Under the pieces are notes generated by a model that made no database searches, had not been told where the DNA came from, and saw only the letters and a list, made by a program, of their open reading frames with translations. A stretch of 64,000 nt of DNA, from positions 95,195 through 159,194 of the forward strand of contig NZ_MVIJ01000006.1 in assembly GCF_002086735.1 (NCBI RefSeq). The letters run 5' to 3'. Position numbers and translations under genes: made by a program. This stretch comes from Mycobacterium scrofulaceum (lineage in GTDB: Bacteria; Actinomycetota; Actinomycetes; Mycobacteriales; Mycobacteriaceae). Shown here one piece after another: positions 46,562-55,173 of this stretch; within the stretch, counting starts at the first letter, position 1, and the number at the start of each line of letters is the position of its first letter.

Positions 46562-46573
46562 TTGTCTGGACCA
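46562..46573. promoter_or_regulatory. Palindromic operator, box 2 (GntR/HutC type)
   Basis: ttgtctggacca differs from box 1 at two positions and lies 27 bp upstream of the preferred start of the SMP-30-like gene. One box therefore faces each divergent operon, 95 bp apart. Confidence 0.55.
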
Positions 46574-46600
46574 TTGGTCGTTGCTAACGTGCGAGCGGTG

Positions 46601-48196
46601 ATGGCCGGATTGTCCCAGTCGCAGTGCCGCTACGCCGCCGAGCCGGCTCCGAGCGTCGCCGACGGCTGGAGCCTCACCCGCCTGACTCCCCCCAGCCGGC
46701 TGTTCGGCGCGAACGGCCTGCGGACCGGCCCAGACGGCCGGATCTACATCGCCCAGGTGACCGGCAGCCAGATCAGCGCGCTCGACCCGGCGAGTGGCCG
46801 GGTGGACGTCGTCAGCGCCAAGGGCGGCGACATCGTCGCGCCCGACGACGTGGCCTTCGACCCGAAGGGCGACCTGTTCGCCACCGAGGTGATGGACGGC
46901 CGGGTGAGCGTGCGCGATTCGGCGGGCCGCACCCGGGTGCTGCGCGACGACCTGCCGTCGGCCAACGGCATCACGTTCCACCGGGGGCGGCTGTTCGTCG
47001 GCGAATGCCGCGAGGGCGGCCGCCTGCTGGAGCTCGACCCGGCCGGCGGCGCGGCGCGACTGCTGCTGGAGGGCGCCCCCTCTCCCAACGCCATGGAGGT
47101 CGGGCCCGACGGCATGCTGTACTTCCCGCTGATGGGCGCCAACGAGATCTGGCGCATCGACCCCGACGGCGGCGAACCCGAACGCGTGGCCGGCGACCTG
47201 GGCGTCCCCGACGCGGTGAAATTCGATCCCCGCGGGCGCATCGTGTCGACCCAGGTGCACACCGGCCAGGTGCTGCGCATCGACCCCCGCAGCGGCGATC
47301 GGACCGTGTTGGCCACGCTGAACCCCGGCCTGGACAACCTGACGTTCGTCGGTGAGCGGCTGTTCGTCTCCAATTTCACCGGCGAGATCACCGAGATCCT
47401 CGGCGACGGCGGGACCCGGACCGTGCTGCCCGGCGGGCTCAATTGGCCGCTGGACCTGGCGGTCGGCGCCGACGGCAACCTGTACATCGCCGACGGGACC
47501 TTCTTCTATGTCCTGCCGCCCGACGGCACGATGACGACCGCCGGAATGCTGTTCAGCCCGGGCTACCCCGGCTTCCTGCGCGGGCTGGCCGCCGCGGGCG
47601 ACGGCGAGTTCGTCGTCACCACGTCCAACGGGCAGGTGGCCCGCTATCGACCGGGCCGCCACGAAAGTGACGTCCTGGCAGAGGGTTTCGACCAGCTTTA
47701 CGGCGTCGCCGTCGCTCCCGGCGGCGCGGTGGTGGCGGCCGAACTGGGCGCGGGACGGGTGCTGTCCGTCAGCGCGGGCGCGGTCGAGGCGCTGGCGACC
47801 GGCCTCAGCGAACCGGTCGGCGTGGCCATCGCCCCCGACGGGGCCTGCCTGGTTTCGGAGGCGGGCGCCGGACGAGTGGCCCAACTGGGCGGCGCGGTGT
47901 TCGACGGCCTGCAACGCCCCCAGGGCATCCTGGTGCACGGCGGGCAGCTGTATGTCGTCGACGCGGGCGCCAAGGAGGTGGTCGCCTTCGACCTGGGCGC
48001 CGGTACGCGCCGCACGATCGCCTCCGACCTGCCGGTCGGGGCGCCGCCGGGCGTGACGCCCAAGCCGCTGCGCGGCATGCCACCGTTCTCCGGGCCGCAG
48101 GGACCGTTCGCCGGCATCGCCGCGGGGCGCGACGGCACGCTGTACGTGTCGGCCGACGCCGACGGCAGCGTCCTGGCGTTGCGGCGGGAAGGCTGA
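46601..48196 (+). CDS. SMP-30/gluconolactonase/NHL-repeat beta-propeller protein
   Basis: 531 residues from ATG 46601 with repeated propeller blades (GLRTGPDGRIYIAQV, DDVAFDPKGDLFATEV, AMEVGPDGMLYFPLM, DLAVGADGNLYIADG, GVAIAPDGACLVSEA). The length suggests two propellers or one long one. SMP-30 members are metal-dependent lactonases, which would fit hydrolysis of a lactone from the BVMO, but catalytic residues cannot be assigned with certainty. In-frame GTG codons at 46589 and 46598 are alternative starts; a TTG at 46562 lies inside operator box 2 and is rejected. First gene of the plus-strand operon. Confidence 0.82.
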   Translation: MAGLSQSQCRYAAEPAPSVADGWSLTRLTPPSRLFGANGLRTGPDGRIYIAQVTGSQISALDPASGRVDVVSAKGGDIVAPDDVAFDPKGDLFATEVMDGRVSVRDSAGRTRVLRDDLPSANGITFHRGRLFVGECREGGRLLELDPAGGAARLLLEGAPSPNAMEVGPDGMLYFPLMGANEIWRIDPDGGEPERVAGDLGVPDAVKFDPRGRIVSTQVHTGQVLRIDPRSGDRTVLATLNPGLDNLTFVGERLFVSNFTGEITEILGDGGTRTVLPGGLNWPLDLAVGADGNLYIADGTFFYVLPPDGTMTTAGMLFSPGYPGFLRGLAAAGDGEFVVTTSNGQVARYRPGRHESDVLAEGFDQLYGVAVAPGGAVVAAELGAGRVLSVSAGAVEALATGLSEPVGVAIAPDGACLVSEAGAGRVAQLGGAVFDGLQRPQGILVHGGQLYVVDAGAKEVVAFDLGAGTRRTIASDLPVGAPPGVTPKPLRGMPPFSGPQGPFAGIAAGRDGTLYVSADADGSVLALRREG

Positions 48197-48203
48197 GGGC
48201 GAC

Positions 48204-48953
48204 ATGTCCGAGGCCAGAGTCGTCGATCACCGATACCAGCAGGTGGCCCGCACGCTGCGGAAGGAGATCGTGGAGGGCGTCTATCCGGTGGGGTCGCAGT
48301 TGCCTACCGAACACGAACTGTGCGAACGGTTTGCGGTGAGCCGCTACACCATTCGCGAGGCGCTGCGCCGGCTGCGCGAGGACAACCTGGTGTCTTCGCG
48401 CCCGCGGACCGGGACCCTCGTGGTGCCGCGGCCGTCGTCGGACTCCTATGTGCAGCACGTGATGTCGATCAACGACCTGCTGGCGTTCGCGACCGACACC
48501 CGATTCGCCGTCGACTCCGTCGCCATGGTGACCATCGACGACGAACTGGCCACCCGCACCGGGCTGGCGGCCGGCGAACAATGGCTGACGGTGCGCGGTT
48601 TCCGGCGGGCCGTCGCCACCGACCCGCCCGGGCCCGCGCTCTGCCGCGCCGAGTACTACATCAACCGGGCGTTCGCCGGGGTCGGCCGGTTGTTGCAGCG
48701 CCACGAAGGCCCCATCTTCCCGCTGATCGAGGACCTGTTCGGGCTGAGCATCATCGAGGTCCAGCAGGAGATTGCCGCGGTACTCATCACCCCGGAACTG
48801 GCGACCGGTCTAGAAATCGATTCGGGGACACCGGCTTTGCAGATACAGCGCACCTACACGGCGTCCGACGGGCGGGTCGCCCAGGTCACCATCAACACCC
48901 ATCCCGCGTCGCGGTTTCGGCACTCGATGACGATGCGGCGGGTCCGTGGCTAA
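48204..48953 (+). CDS. GntR-family regulator, HutC subfamily (UTRA domain)
   Basis: 249 residues. Winged HTH at about 10-75 (IVEGVYPVGSQLPTEHELCERFAVSRYTIREALRRL) and a UTRA effector domain at about 95-240 (LFGLSIIEVQQEIAAVLITPELA, GTPALQIQRTYTASDGRV). It lies 7 bp after the SMP-30-like gene and 9 bp before the CoA ligase. It probably represses both divergent operons through the two ttgtc(c/t)ggac boxes and is released by a pathway intermediate. Confidence 0.9.
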   Translation: MSEARVVDHRYQQVARTLRKEIVEGVYPVGSQLPTEHELCERFAVSRYTIREALRRLREDNLVSSRPRTGTLVVPRPSSDSYVQHVMSINDLLAFATDTRFAVDSVAMVTIDDELATRTGLAAGEQWLTVRGFRRAVATDPPGPALCRAEYYINRAFAGVGRLLQRHEGPIFPLIEDLFGLSIIEVQQEIAAVLITPELATGLEIDSGTPALQIQRTYTASDGRVAQVTINTHPASRFRHSMTMRRVRG

Positions 48954-48962
48954 GCTGCCGCA

Positions 48963-50561
48963 ATGGCGTCCACCCGCAAGCTGATCGGCGGGCGGTGGGT
49001 TCGATGGGACGACGAACGCGCCGCCGAAGCCTACGCGCGCGGCTGGTGGGTCCACGCCACGCTGGCCGATGCGCTGCGCGAGGCCGCCGAGCGCACGCCG
49101 CGACGGGTGGCCCTGGTCGACGGCGATCGGCGGCTGAACTGCCTGACCCTGCACCGGGAGGCGACGGCGCTGGCGCACGCGTTGCTCGCGCGGATCCCAC
49201 CGGGCAGCGTGGTGTCCTTCATGCTGCCCAACTGGCACGAGGCCGCGGTGATCTACCTGGCCACCACGCTGGCGGGAATGGTGGCCAACCCCGTCCTGCC
49301 GTCGATGCGGGACCGAGAACTCCGGTTCATCCTCGAAGACGCCGACAGCAGAATGGTTTTCGCCCCGGCCGAATTCGGCCGGCACGACTACGCCGCGATG
49401 CTGGGTCGGGTGGCCGCGCAGCTGGAGTCGCCACCCGCGGTCGTGCTGGTGCGCGGGGCGGAAGACGGGATCGGCATCCCGTTCGCCGCGCTGCTCACCG
49501 AGCAGGCGCCGGCCACGGTGCTGCCCGCGCTGGAACCGGATGCCGTGCACATGATCCTCTACACCTCCGGAACCACGGGGCGGCCGAAAGGCGTGCTGCA
49601 CACCCACAACTCGATCCACGCCCTGATCTGCCAGCTGCGCGAGAACTGGTTCGTCGAACCGGGCGACGGGTTCCTGGTCGCGTCGCCGATCGCGCACATC
49701 GGCGGTTCCATCTACGCGTTCGAATGCCCGCTGCTGCTGGGCACCACCGCGGTGCTGATGGACCGGTGGAATGGCGACGACGCGGTCGCGCTCATGCGGG
49801 CCGAGCGGTGCACGCACATGGCCGGGGCGACACCGTTTCTCGAACACCTGCTGGGCGCCGCGGAGCGCGGCGGCACCCGCCTGCCGGATCTGAAGCTGTT
49901 CGTCTGTGGCGGTGCGTCGGTGCCGCCCGCGCTGATCCGCAGGGCCGCGGCCTATTTCGAATCGGCGGTCGTCACCCGCGTCTACGGATCGACGGAAGTG
50001 CCGGTGACCACGGTCGGGTCGCTGCGGGACACCGACCTCGCCGCCGACACCGACGGCCGCGTCGGCCTGGCGGAGGTGAAGCTGGTCGGCGGGCAGCTGC
50101 ACGCGCGCGGGCCGCAGATGCTGGCCGGCTACCAGCATCCCGAGGACGAGGCGGACGCCTTCGACGACGAGGGCTACTTCCGCACCGGCGATCTGGCGCG
50201 CCGGCTCGACGACGGCTATCTCGTCGTCACCGGCCGGGCCAAAGACATCATCATCCGCAACGGCGAGAACATCTCGCCAAAGGAGGTCGAGGACGTCCTC
50301 GCCGGTCACCCCGGCATCGCGGAAATCGCCGTCGTCGGGCTACCCGACGCCCGCACCGGGGAACGGGCCTGCGCCGTCGTGGTGCCCACGGCCGGCAGCG
50401 GCCTCGATGTGGCGAGCCTGCGCGACTTCCTGGAGCACTCGGGCGTGGCACGGTTCAAAGCCCCTGAGCAGCTTGTGCTTTGGGATGTGCTGCCCAAGAA
50501 CGACGCGGGCAAGGTTTTGAAGCATCAGATCAGGGCGGCACTCATGAAGGCGGAGCGGTGA
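48963..50561 (+). CDS. Acyl/aryl-CoA ligase of the catabolic island
   Basis: 532-residue class I adenylate-forming ligase: ILYTSGTTGRPKGVLHTH (P-loop), YGSTEVPVTT, YFRTGDLARRLDDGYLVVTGRAKDIIIRNGENISP, with the C-terminal catalytic Lys in KNDAGKVLKHQ. It resembles cyclohexanecarboxylate- and medium-chain CoA ligases more than long-chain FadDs. ATG 48963; 9 bp after the regulator. It presumably activates the carboxylic acid substrate or an intermediate. Confidence 0.9.
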   Translation: MASTRKLIGGRWVRWDDERAAEAYARGWWVHATLADALREAAERTPRRVALVDGDRRLNCLTLHREATALAHALLARIPPGSVVSFMLPNWHEAAVIYLATTLAGMVANPVLPSMRDRELRFILEDADSRMVFAPAEFGRHDYAAMLGRVAAQLESPPAVVLVRGAEDGIGIPFAALLTEQAPATVLPALEPDAVHMILYTSGTTGRPKGVLHTHNSIHALICQLRENWFVEPGDGFLVASPIAHIGGSIYAFECPLLLGTTAVLMDRWNGDDAVALMRAERCTHMAGATPFLEHLLGAAERGGTRLPDLKLFVCGGASVPPALIRRAAAYFESAVVTRVYGSTEVPVTTVGSLRDTDLAADTDGRVGLAEVKLVGGQLHARGPQMLAGYQHPEDEADAFDDEGYFRTGDLARRLDDGYLVVTGRAKDIIIRNGENISPKEVEDVLAGHPGIAEIAVVGLPDARTGERACAVVVPTAGSGLDVASLRDFLEHSGVARFKAPEQLVLWDVLPKNDAGKVLKHQIRAALMKAER

Positions 50562-50562
50562 G

Positions 50563-51336
50563 ATGCAGGTAGCGGTGGTGACCGGGGCGAGCGGTGGGAT
50601 CGGCTTCGGCTGCGCGACAAAGCTCGCCGAGGCGGGCATGGCCATCCTGGCGACCGGGCGCAACGACGAGAAGCTCGCCGAGTTGGCGCGGCACGTCGGC
50701 GATCCCGACCGGGTGGCCACGGTGGCCGTCGACCTCACCGACGACGACGCACCCGGGCGGATCACGGGTGCCGCCCTGGACAGATGGGGGCACGTCGACT
50801 TCCTGGTCAACATCGCCGGGGTGGGCAGCCCCAAGCCGGTGCACGAGACGGACGACGAATCGCTGGACCATTTCCTCGGGTTGATGCTGCGGGCGCCGTT
50901 CCGTCTGATCCGCGAGGTGCTGCCGCACATGCCGCCGGGGTCGGCGATCGTCAACGTCACGTCGACGTTCGCCGTGGTCGGCGGCCTGCGCGGCGGCGCG
51001 TATTCGGCCGCCAAGGGCGGCCTGACGGCGCTGACCACCCACGTCGCCTGCCAGTACGGCGCGCAGGGGATTCGCTGTAATGCGGTGGCGCCCGGGGTGA
51101 TTCAAACCCCCATGACCGAGCATCGCCTGCACGACGAGCGGTTCCGGCGCATCAACACCGAGATGACCCCGCATCAGCGCCTGGGCACGGTCGACGACGT
51201 GGCGAGCACCGTGGCGTTCCTGTGCTCCCCCGGCGGCGCCTTCATCAACGGCCAGACGATCGTCGTCGACGGCGGGTGGAGTTCGACCAAGTATCTCTCG
51301 GAGTCGGCGTTGACGTCGGAGTGGCGGCCGCGCTGA
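50563..51336 (+). CDS. SDR-family oxidoreductase, last gene of plus-strand catabolic operon
   Basis: 257 residues: VVTGASGGIGFGCATKLAEAG, NIAGVGSPKP, NVTSTFAVVGG, Y-x-x-x-K in YSAAKGG, and the C-terminal SPGGAFINGQTIVVDGGW typical of classical 3-oxoacyl/alcohol dehydrogenase SDRs. ATG 50563 follows the ligase stop by one base. It ends just before the convergent SRPBCC gene. Confidence 0.9.
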   Translation: MQVAVVTGASGGIGFGCATKLAEAGMAILATGRNDEKLAELARHVGDPDRVATVAVDLTDDDAPGRITGAALDRWGHVDFLVNIAGVGSPKPVHETDDESLDHFLGLMLRAPFRLIREVLPHMPPGSAIVNVTSTFAVVGGLRGGAYSAAKGGLTALTTHVACQYGAQGIRCNAVAPGVIQTPMTEHRLHDERFRRINTEMTPHQRLGTVDDVASTVAFLCSPGGAFINGQTIVVDGGWSSTKYLSESALTSEWRPR

Positions 51337-51798
51337 TCATCCGGCCTCGAAGTGCCTCCGGATGCCGGCCAGCATCGCGATGTGCGCCTTGACCGCTTCG
51401 CGTGTCGTCGTCGCGGCGAGCGGCCGGGGCGCCGCGACGCGGATCCGCTCGGTCACCCGGGTGCCCGCGGCGATCGGCTCGAAGCTCACCGTTCCGCGCA
51501 GCCGAACCCCCGGCGACTGGTCGGCCTCGGTCAGCACGTCACCCACCGCCGGCACCCGCAATCGGGCCCGATAGGCGACCTTGATGGTCAACGGGCCCAA
51601 CGGAATCCGGTCCCGTACGCGATAACAGTGTTCGTATCCGTCCGGCGTTTCGGTGCGGGACAACGTCTCCACGGACACGATCAACGGGTGCACCAGCTTG
51701 ATGTTGTCCAGATCCACGTAGAAGTCGCGGACCGCGTCCGGCGGCGCGGGCACGTCCTCGGACAGCGTGTGCTCGGAGCGGGCGGTCCACCAGCTCAT
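51337..51798 (-). CDS. SRPBCC (polyketide cyclase/START-like) protein
   Basis: 153 residues from ATG 51798 (MSWWTARSEHTLSEDVPAPP). The pattern is that of a helix-grip ligand-binding domain: PAPPDAVRDFYVDLDNIKLVHP, then beta strands with GYEHCYRVRDRIPLGPLTIKVAYRARL, GVRLRGTVSFEP and a C-terminal helix. Its start overlaps the stop of the rhomboid gene by 4 bp (ATGA), so the two are translationally coupled. Function unknown. Confidence 0.82.
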   Translation of the reverse strand: MSWWTARSEHTLSEDVPAPPDAVRDFYVDLDNIKLVHPLIVSVETLSRTETPDGYEHCYRVRDRIPLGPLTIKVAYRARLRVPAVGDVLTEADQSPGVRLRGTVSFEPIAAGTRVTERIRVAAPRPLAATTTREAVKAHIAMLAGIRRHFEAG

Positions 51799-52652
51799 GC
51801 GGAGAACTCCGCGAGCAGCTGCGCGGTGCGCCACCGGACCAGCACCGCGAACAGCACGACCAAGGTGAGCGTCACCGCGGCCTGGATCGTGTTCCGGCGC
51901 TGCCTTGGCGGGTAGACGTACGCCGCGGCGACCAGCCCACCCGTGACCAGCCCGCCGACGTGCGCCTGCCAGCTGATGCGCTGCGAACTCAGCAGGGGGA
52001 CGAGGAAAGTGAAGACCAGGTTGATCCCGATCACCGCGACGACCCAGCGGACGTCGACCGCCAGCCGCTTGCCCACCACGAAGATGGCGCCGAACAGGCC
52101 GAAGATCGCGCCCGAGGCACCCGCGGTCGCCGTGTCGAGCGGCGAGACCAGGTACACCAGGACCGAGCCGCCCAATCCGCTCAACGCGTACAACGCGCCG
52201 AAACGCAAACGGCCCAGCCAGCTTTCGAGTGGCGGGCCCACCACGTACAGCGCCCACATGTTGAACACCAGATGCGTCGCCCCGTAATGCAGGAACGCCG
52301 ACGTCACCAGGCGGTAGTACTGGCCGTCGGCGACGCCCGGCGGCCACAGCGCGAGCTGCCTTTCCAGATTCCCCGCCGCCATTTGCAGCACGAACGCCAG
52401 CACGTTGATCGCGATCAGCGTGTAGGTGAGCACCGGGGTGGCCGACCGCTGCCGCCCGCCGAAGCGGGTGCGCGGCGACCGGATGGTCCGGGCGCCCGCC
52501 CGGACGCACTCCGGGCACTGGTGCCCGACTGCCGCGCCGCGCATGCAGTCCCCGCAGATGTACCGCTCGCAACGATTGCAGCGGACATACGTCGGGCGCC
52601 CCGGGTGCCGGTAGCAAGTCGGCGCCGTCGGCGGGGAAGGGGGTCCACTCAT
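51795..52652 (-). CDS. Rhomboid intramembrane serine protease with N-terminal zinc finger (Rv0110-like)
   Basis: 285 residues from ATG 52652. An N-terminal B-box-like zinc-binding region holds C13, H16, C25, C28, C33, C36, H44, C46 and C49. The rhomboid domain follows, with six or seven helices, the HLVFNMWALY segment (N131), catalytic S180 (GASGAIFG) and H231 (AHVGGLVTG). It cleaves membrane proteins within the bilayer; substrates are unknown. Coupled to the downstream SRPBCC gene. Confidence 0.93.
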   Translation of the reverse strand: MSGPPSPPTAPTCYRHPGRPTYVRCNRCERYICGDCMRGAAVGHQCPECVRAGARTIRSPRTRFGGRQRSATPVLTYTLIAINVLAFVLQMAAGNLERQLALWPPGVADGQYYRLVTSAFLHYGATHLVFNMWALYVVGPPLESWLGRLRFGALYALSGLGGSVLVYLVSPLDTATAGASGAIFGLFGAIFVVGKRLAVDVRWVVAVIGINLVFTFLVPLLSSQRISWQAHVGGLVTGGLVAAAYVYPPRQRRNTIQAAVTLTLVVLFAVLVRWRTAQLLAEFSA

Positions 52653-52734
52653 CGCCCCATTCTTTCCCGCATCCCCGGCCCGGGCGCAGCGCTTCAGCGA
52701 ACCCGTTTCACTACCCACTGCCCTCCCCTACTGT

Positions 52735-53115
52735 GTGGTGGGTGGAGAAGACGTGACCGAAGTGGGTGTGGTCGAGCGATATCTGGAGTGCCTGGCCGCG
52801 CACGACTGGGACGGTCTCGCCGCGACAATCGCCGACGACGGGTTGGTCCGCGAGGGCCCGTTCTGCGACGTCGTCGAGGGCAAGCAACGCTACGTCGCCT
52901 ACCTACGCAAAGTCCTCACCAACTTGTCGGGTCATCGGCTGGACGTCCAGCGGGTTTCGCATGTCGACGCCCGCCTGTCCTACGTCGAGTTGACCGAGGC
53001 CTTCGAGATCGACGGCGTCACCAGGCGCTGGCCCGAATGCATTTTGTTCGGGCGGGGCGACGACGGGCGCATCCGTCACGTCAGCGTGTTCTTCAAGCAG
53101 CCCGCGGCGACGTGA
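52735..53115 (+). CDS. NTF2-like/SnoaL-fold protein
   Basis: About 126 residues. The alpha+beta cone fold is suggested by VVERYLECLAAHDWDGLAATIADDGLVREGPFCDVVEGKQ, YVAYLRKVL, and the closing strands YVELTEAFEIDGVTRRWPECILFGRGDDGRIRHVSVFF. Start options are GTG 52735 and GTG 52753 (VTEVGVV). It could be an isomerase, a hydrolase or a mere binding protein. Divergent from the rhomboid gene. Confidence 0.75.
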   Translation: MVGGEDVTEVGVVERYLECLAAHDWDGLAATIADDGLVREGPFCDVVEGKQRYVAYLRKVLTNLSGHRLDVQRVSHVDARLSYVELTEAFEIDGVTRRWPECILFGRGDDGRIRHVSVFFKQPAAT

Positions 53116-53176
53116 TCCGTCGCGGGCGGGCGCGAAGCTATTCCCTGAATCGCGAATTTGACCTAGCCTGTGACGG

Positions 53177-53401
53177 GTGGAATCAAACGGAACCCCGGAA
53201 TTGGTGCCCGTGGAAACATTGCACTCGGGTGATCCCATCATGGATTGCGGCCACCGGTACATAGTGCTCGAATCGAAGGCCGTCGGCGACAGCTGCGTGG
53301 TCCTCGAGCTCGAGTCCCGGGTGGACCACCAGCTGCAGGTCATCGAGAAGTCCTTCCCGGCCGGCTACCACGTCAACAGGGCGAACCACCGAATTTTATA
53401 G
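53177..53401 (+). CDS. Small hypothetical protein
   Basis: 74 residues from GTG 53177 (MESNGTPELVPVETLHSGDP, ending FPAGYHVNRANHRIL). It is polar, without membrane segments or a recognised motif. GC and codon use look mycobacterial. A TTTGAC at about 53156 could be part of a promoter. It may be leaderless, since no ribosome-binding site is present. Confidence 0.55.
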   Translation: MESNGTPELVPVETLHSGDPIMDCGHRYIVLESKAVGDSCVVLELESRVDHQLQVIEKSFPAGYHVNRANHRIL

Positions 53402-53501
53402 GGCGAATTCACTCAGCCGAATATTGCGCGCGTAGCCGTCGGACGGCTACCGCGCATTCGTGTTATTCGGGCCGGAAACGCGAAATGCGGGGTGGCAGGA
53501 T

Positions 53502-54239
53502 TTAGCCGCCGCGTGCCGGGCGCGGGTCGTTCGGATCGTCCGGGTCGGGCTCACCGAACCACCGCGACGGCGGGCGCTCGCCGTATGCGTCGTGCCATTC
53601 CCACCACTCGTAGGGCGCGGTTTGCGGATACCCGTCCGGTGAGTCCTCCCAGTTCTCCTGGCGTCCCAGCGCGGTCATGTCGAGGTAGCTCCACGTGTTG
53701 CCCAGCGCTTCGTCGCCGCGATTGTTGATGAAATAGGTCCGGAACACGCGGTCGCCGTCATGGATGAACGCGTTCGTGCCGTGCCACTGGTCCACGCCGA
53801 AGTCGGCATCGAACTCGTCGGTGAGCGTGTACCACGGCATCTGCCAACCCATTTGCGCCTTCAGTCGCACGATGTCGGGCTGGGGTGCCCGCGAGGCGAA
53901 CACCAGGGTGGTGTCGCGGGCGTTGAGGTGGGCGAGGTGTCCGACGTGGTCGGCGATCATCGAGCAGCCGCGGCAGGCATGGTCGGGCCAGCCGTCCACG
54001 CCGGGCTCGAAGAAGGCGCGGTAGACGATCAGCTGACGCCGGCCCGCGAACAGCTCCAGCAGGTTCACCCTGCCCTCGGGCCCCTCGAACGCGTATTTTT
54101 TGTCGACGGCCAGCCAGGGCATCCGCCGGCGCGCCGCGGCGAGGGCGTCGTGGGCTCTGAGCACTTCCTTCTCCCGCACGAGGAGTCGGTCACGCGCGGC
54201 CGCCCATTCCGGCGCCGACACGACGGGGGGTGTGTTCAT
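53502..54239 (-). CDS. DUF899 thioredoxin-like protein
   Basis: 245 residues with the DUF899 core: EKEVLRAHDALAAARRRMPW, DKKYAFEGPEG, LFAGRRQLIVYRAFF, the C89-R-G-C92 redox pair (HACRGCSMIADH), LVFASRAPQ and HDGDRVFRTYF, then a Trp-rich tail. It is a predicted thiol-disulfide protein of unknown substrate, cytoplasmic. ATG 54239 has ggaggacga upstream. It is 29 bp downstream of the SDR gene in the same operon. Confidence 0.87.
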   Translation of the reverse strand: MNTPPVVSAPEWAAARDRLLVREKEVLRAHDALAAARRRMPWLAVDKKYAFEGPEGRVNLLELFAGRRQLIVYRAFFEPGVDGWPDHACRGCSMIADHVGHLAHLNARDTTLVFASRAPQPDIVRLKAQMGWQMPWYTLTDEFDADFGVDQWHGTNAFIHDGDRVFRTYFINNRGDEALGNTWSYLDMTALGRQENWEDSPDGYPQTAPYEWWEWHDAYGERPPSRWFGEPDPDDPNDPRPARGG

Positions 54240-54268
54240 GGAATCGTCCTCCTTACCGTTTCGTCGTC

Positions 54269-55024
54269 TCAGGCCACGGCCGCCAGGCCGCTCGACGTCA
54301 ACAGGTAGGCGTCGCCGCTCGCGGGGGCGCCGGAGGCGATCCCCAGCACCGCCCGGCCCACCTGCTCCGCGGTGAGCGGGGGCCCGCCGGCCCGCACGAA
54401 GGCCTCGACGTCCACCCCTTGCCGTCGGGCGTAGGCCGCGACGGCCTTGGCGCCCAAATCGGTGGCCGGCGTCAGCCGGGGCAGGACGGCCACGAAGCGG
54501 ATCCCGAGCCCGGCCCGCTGCGATTCGGCGGCGGCGTAGCTGGCGATGAACCTGACCGCCGCCTTGGCCCCCGCGTACCCGCCACTCAGCGGCGAACCGG
54601 CCACCGCGGCGCCGCTGGACATGAAGATCACCGAGCTGCCCGGCGCCAGCGGACGTCGCAGCGCGTGGCGGGTCCAATGAAAGGCCTGCGCGACGTCGAC
54701 ATTCCAGTTCTGGCTGAAGCTGTCCCAGCTCTGATCCTGCAACGGGCTCATCCGGGGTGCCGCCCCGGCGCCCAACACCAGTGTGCGCGGACGATATTCG
54801 TCCATGAGCCGCTGCGCGGTCGCGGGGTCGGCGGCGTCGGCGGCCACCGGAACGAAGCCGCCACCGAGCTGGTCGTGCGCCTCCTCGAGGACCGACCGGG
54901 TGCGCGCCACACCGACCACCCGCGCACCAGCCCCCGCGAGCGCGCCGGCGATGGCGCGGCCGAATCCGCGGCTCGCCCCGGTCACGATCGCCGTGCTGCC
55001 CGCCAGACCATCCAGCTCGTTCAT
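54269..55024 (-). CDS. SDR-family oxidoreductase
   Basis: 251 residues from ATG 55024 (MNELDGLAGS). The cofactor site is TGASRGFGRAIAGALAGAGARVVGVAR, with a catalytic Ser (MSSGAAV) and Y-x-x-x-K (GYAGAKAA). A longer start at 55060 has no ribosome-binding site. Operon with DUF899, divergent from the ECF sigma gene over a 149-bp region containing a strong dyad; SDR plus DUF899 beside an ECF sigma suggests a co-regulated stress module. Confidence 0.85.
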   Translation of the reverse strand: MNELDGLAGSTAIVTGASRGFGRAIAGALAGAGARVVGVARTRSVLEEAHDQLGGGFVPVAADAADPATAQRLMDEYRPRTLVLGAGAAPRMSPLQDQSWDSFSQNWNVDVAQAFHWTRHALRRPLAPGSSVIFMSSGAAVAGSPLSGGYAGAKAAVRFIASYAAAESQRAGLGIRFVAVLPRLTPATDLGAKAVAAYARRQGVDVEAFVRAGGPPLTAEQVGRAVLGIASGAPASGDAYLLTSSGLAAVA

Positions 55025-55085
55025 GTCGTACTCCGCTCTCCGTGGGAAACGTGCGTCCACTCATTGAGATGCGGCGCGGCACGCG

Positions 55086-55112
55086 AATTCATCGCCCGCG
55101 GGCCGATGAATT
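55086..55112. promoter_or_regulatory. Inverted repeat in the sigma factor/SDR divergent promoter
   Basis: aattcatcg (55086-55094) and cgatgaatt (55104-55112) form a perfect 9-bp inverted repeat with a 9-bp GC-rich spacer. It is 61 bp from each start codon, so it could control both directions. The binding protein is unknown. Confidence 0.55.
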
Positions 55113-55173
55113 TCGGCGGCCCGCCGTCTCTGTACTGGAGTAGCGTTCGGTCGCAGCCGAGATAGGAGAAGCC

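Noticed and set aside
51337..52617. A 426-residue frame joining the SRPBCC protein to an out-of-frame rhomboid sequence
   Set aside because: Only the part from the ATG at 51798 is family-like. The upstream part is the rhomboid gene read in the wrong frame.
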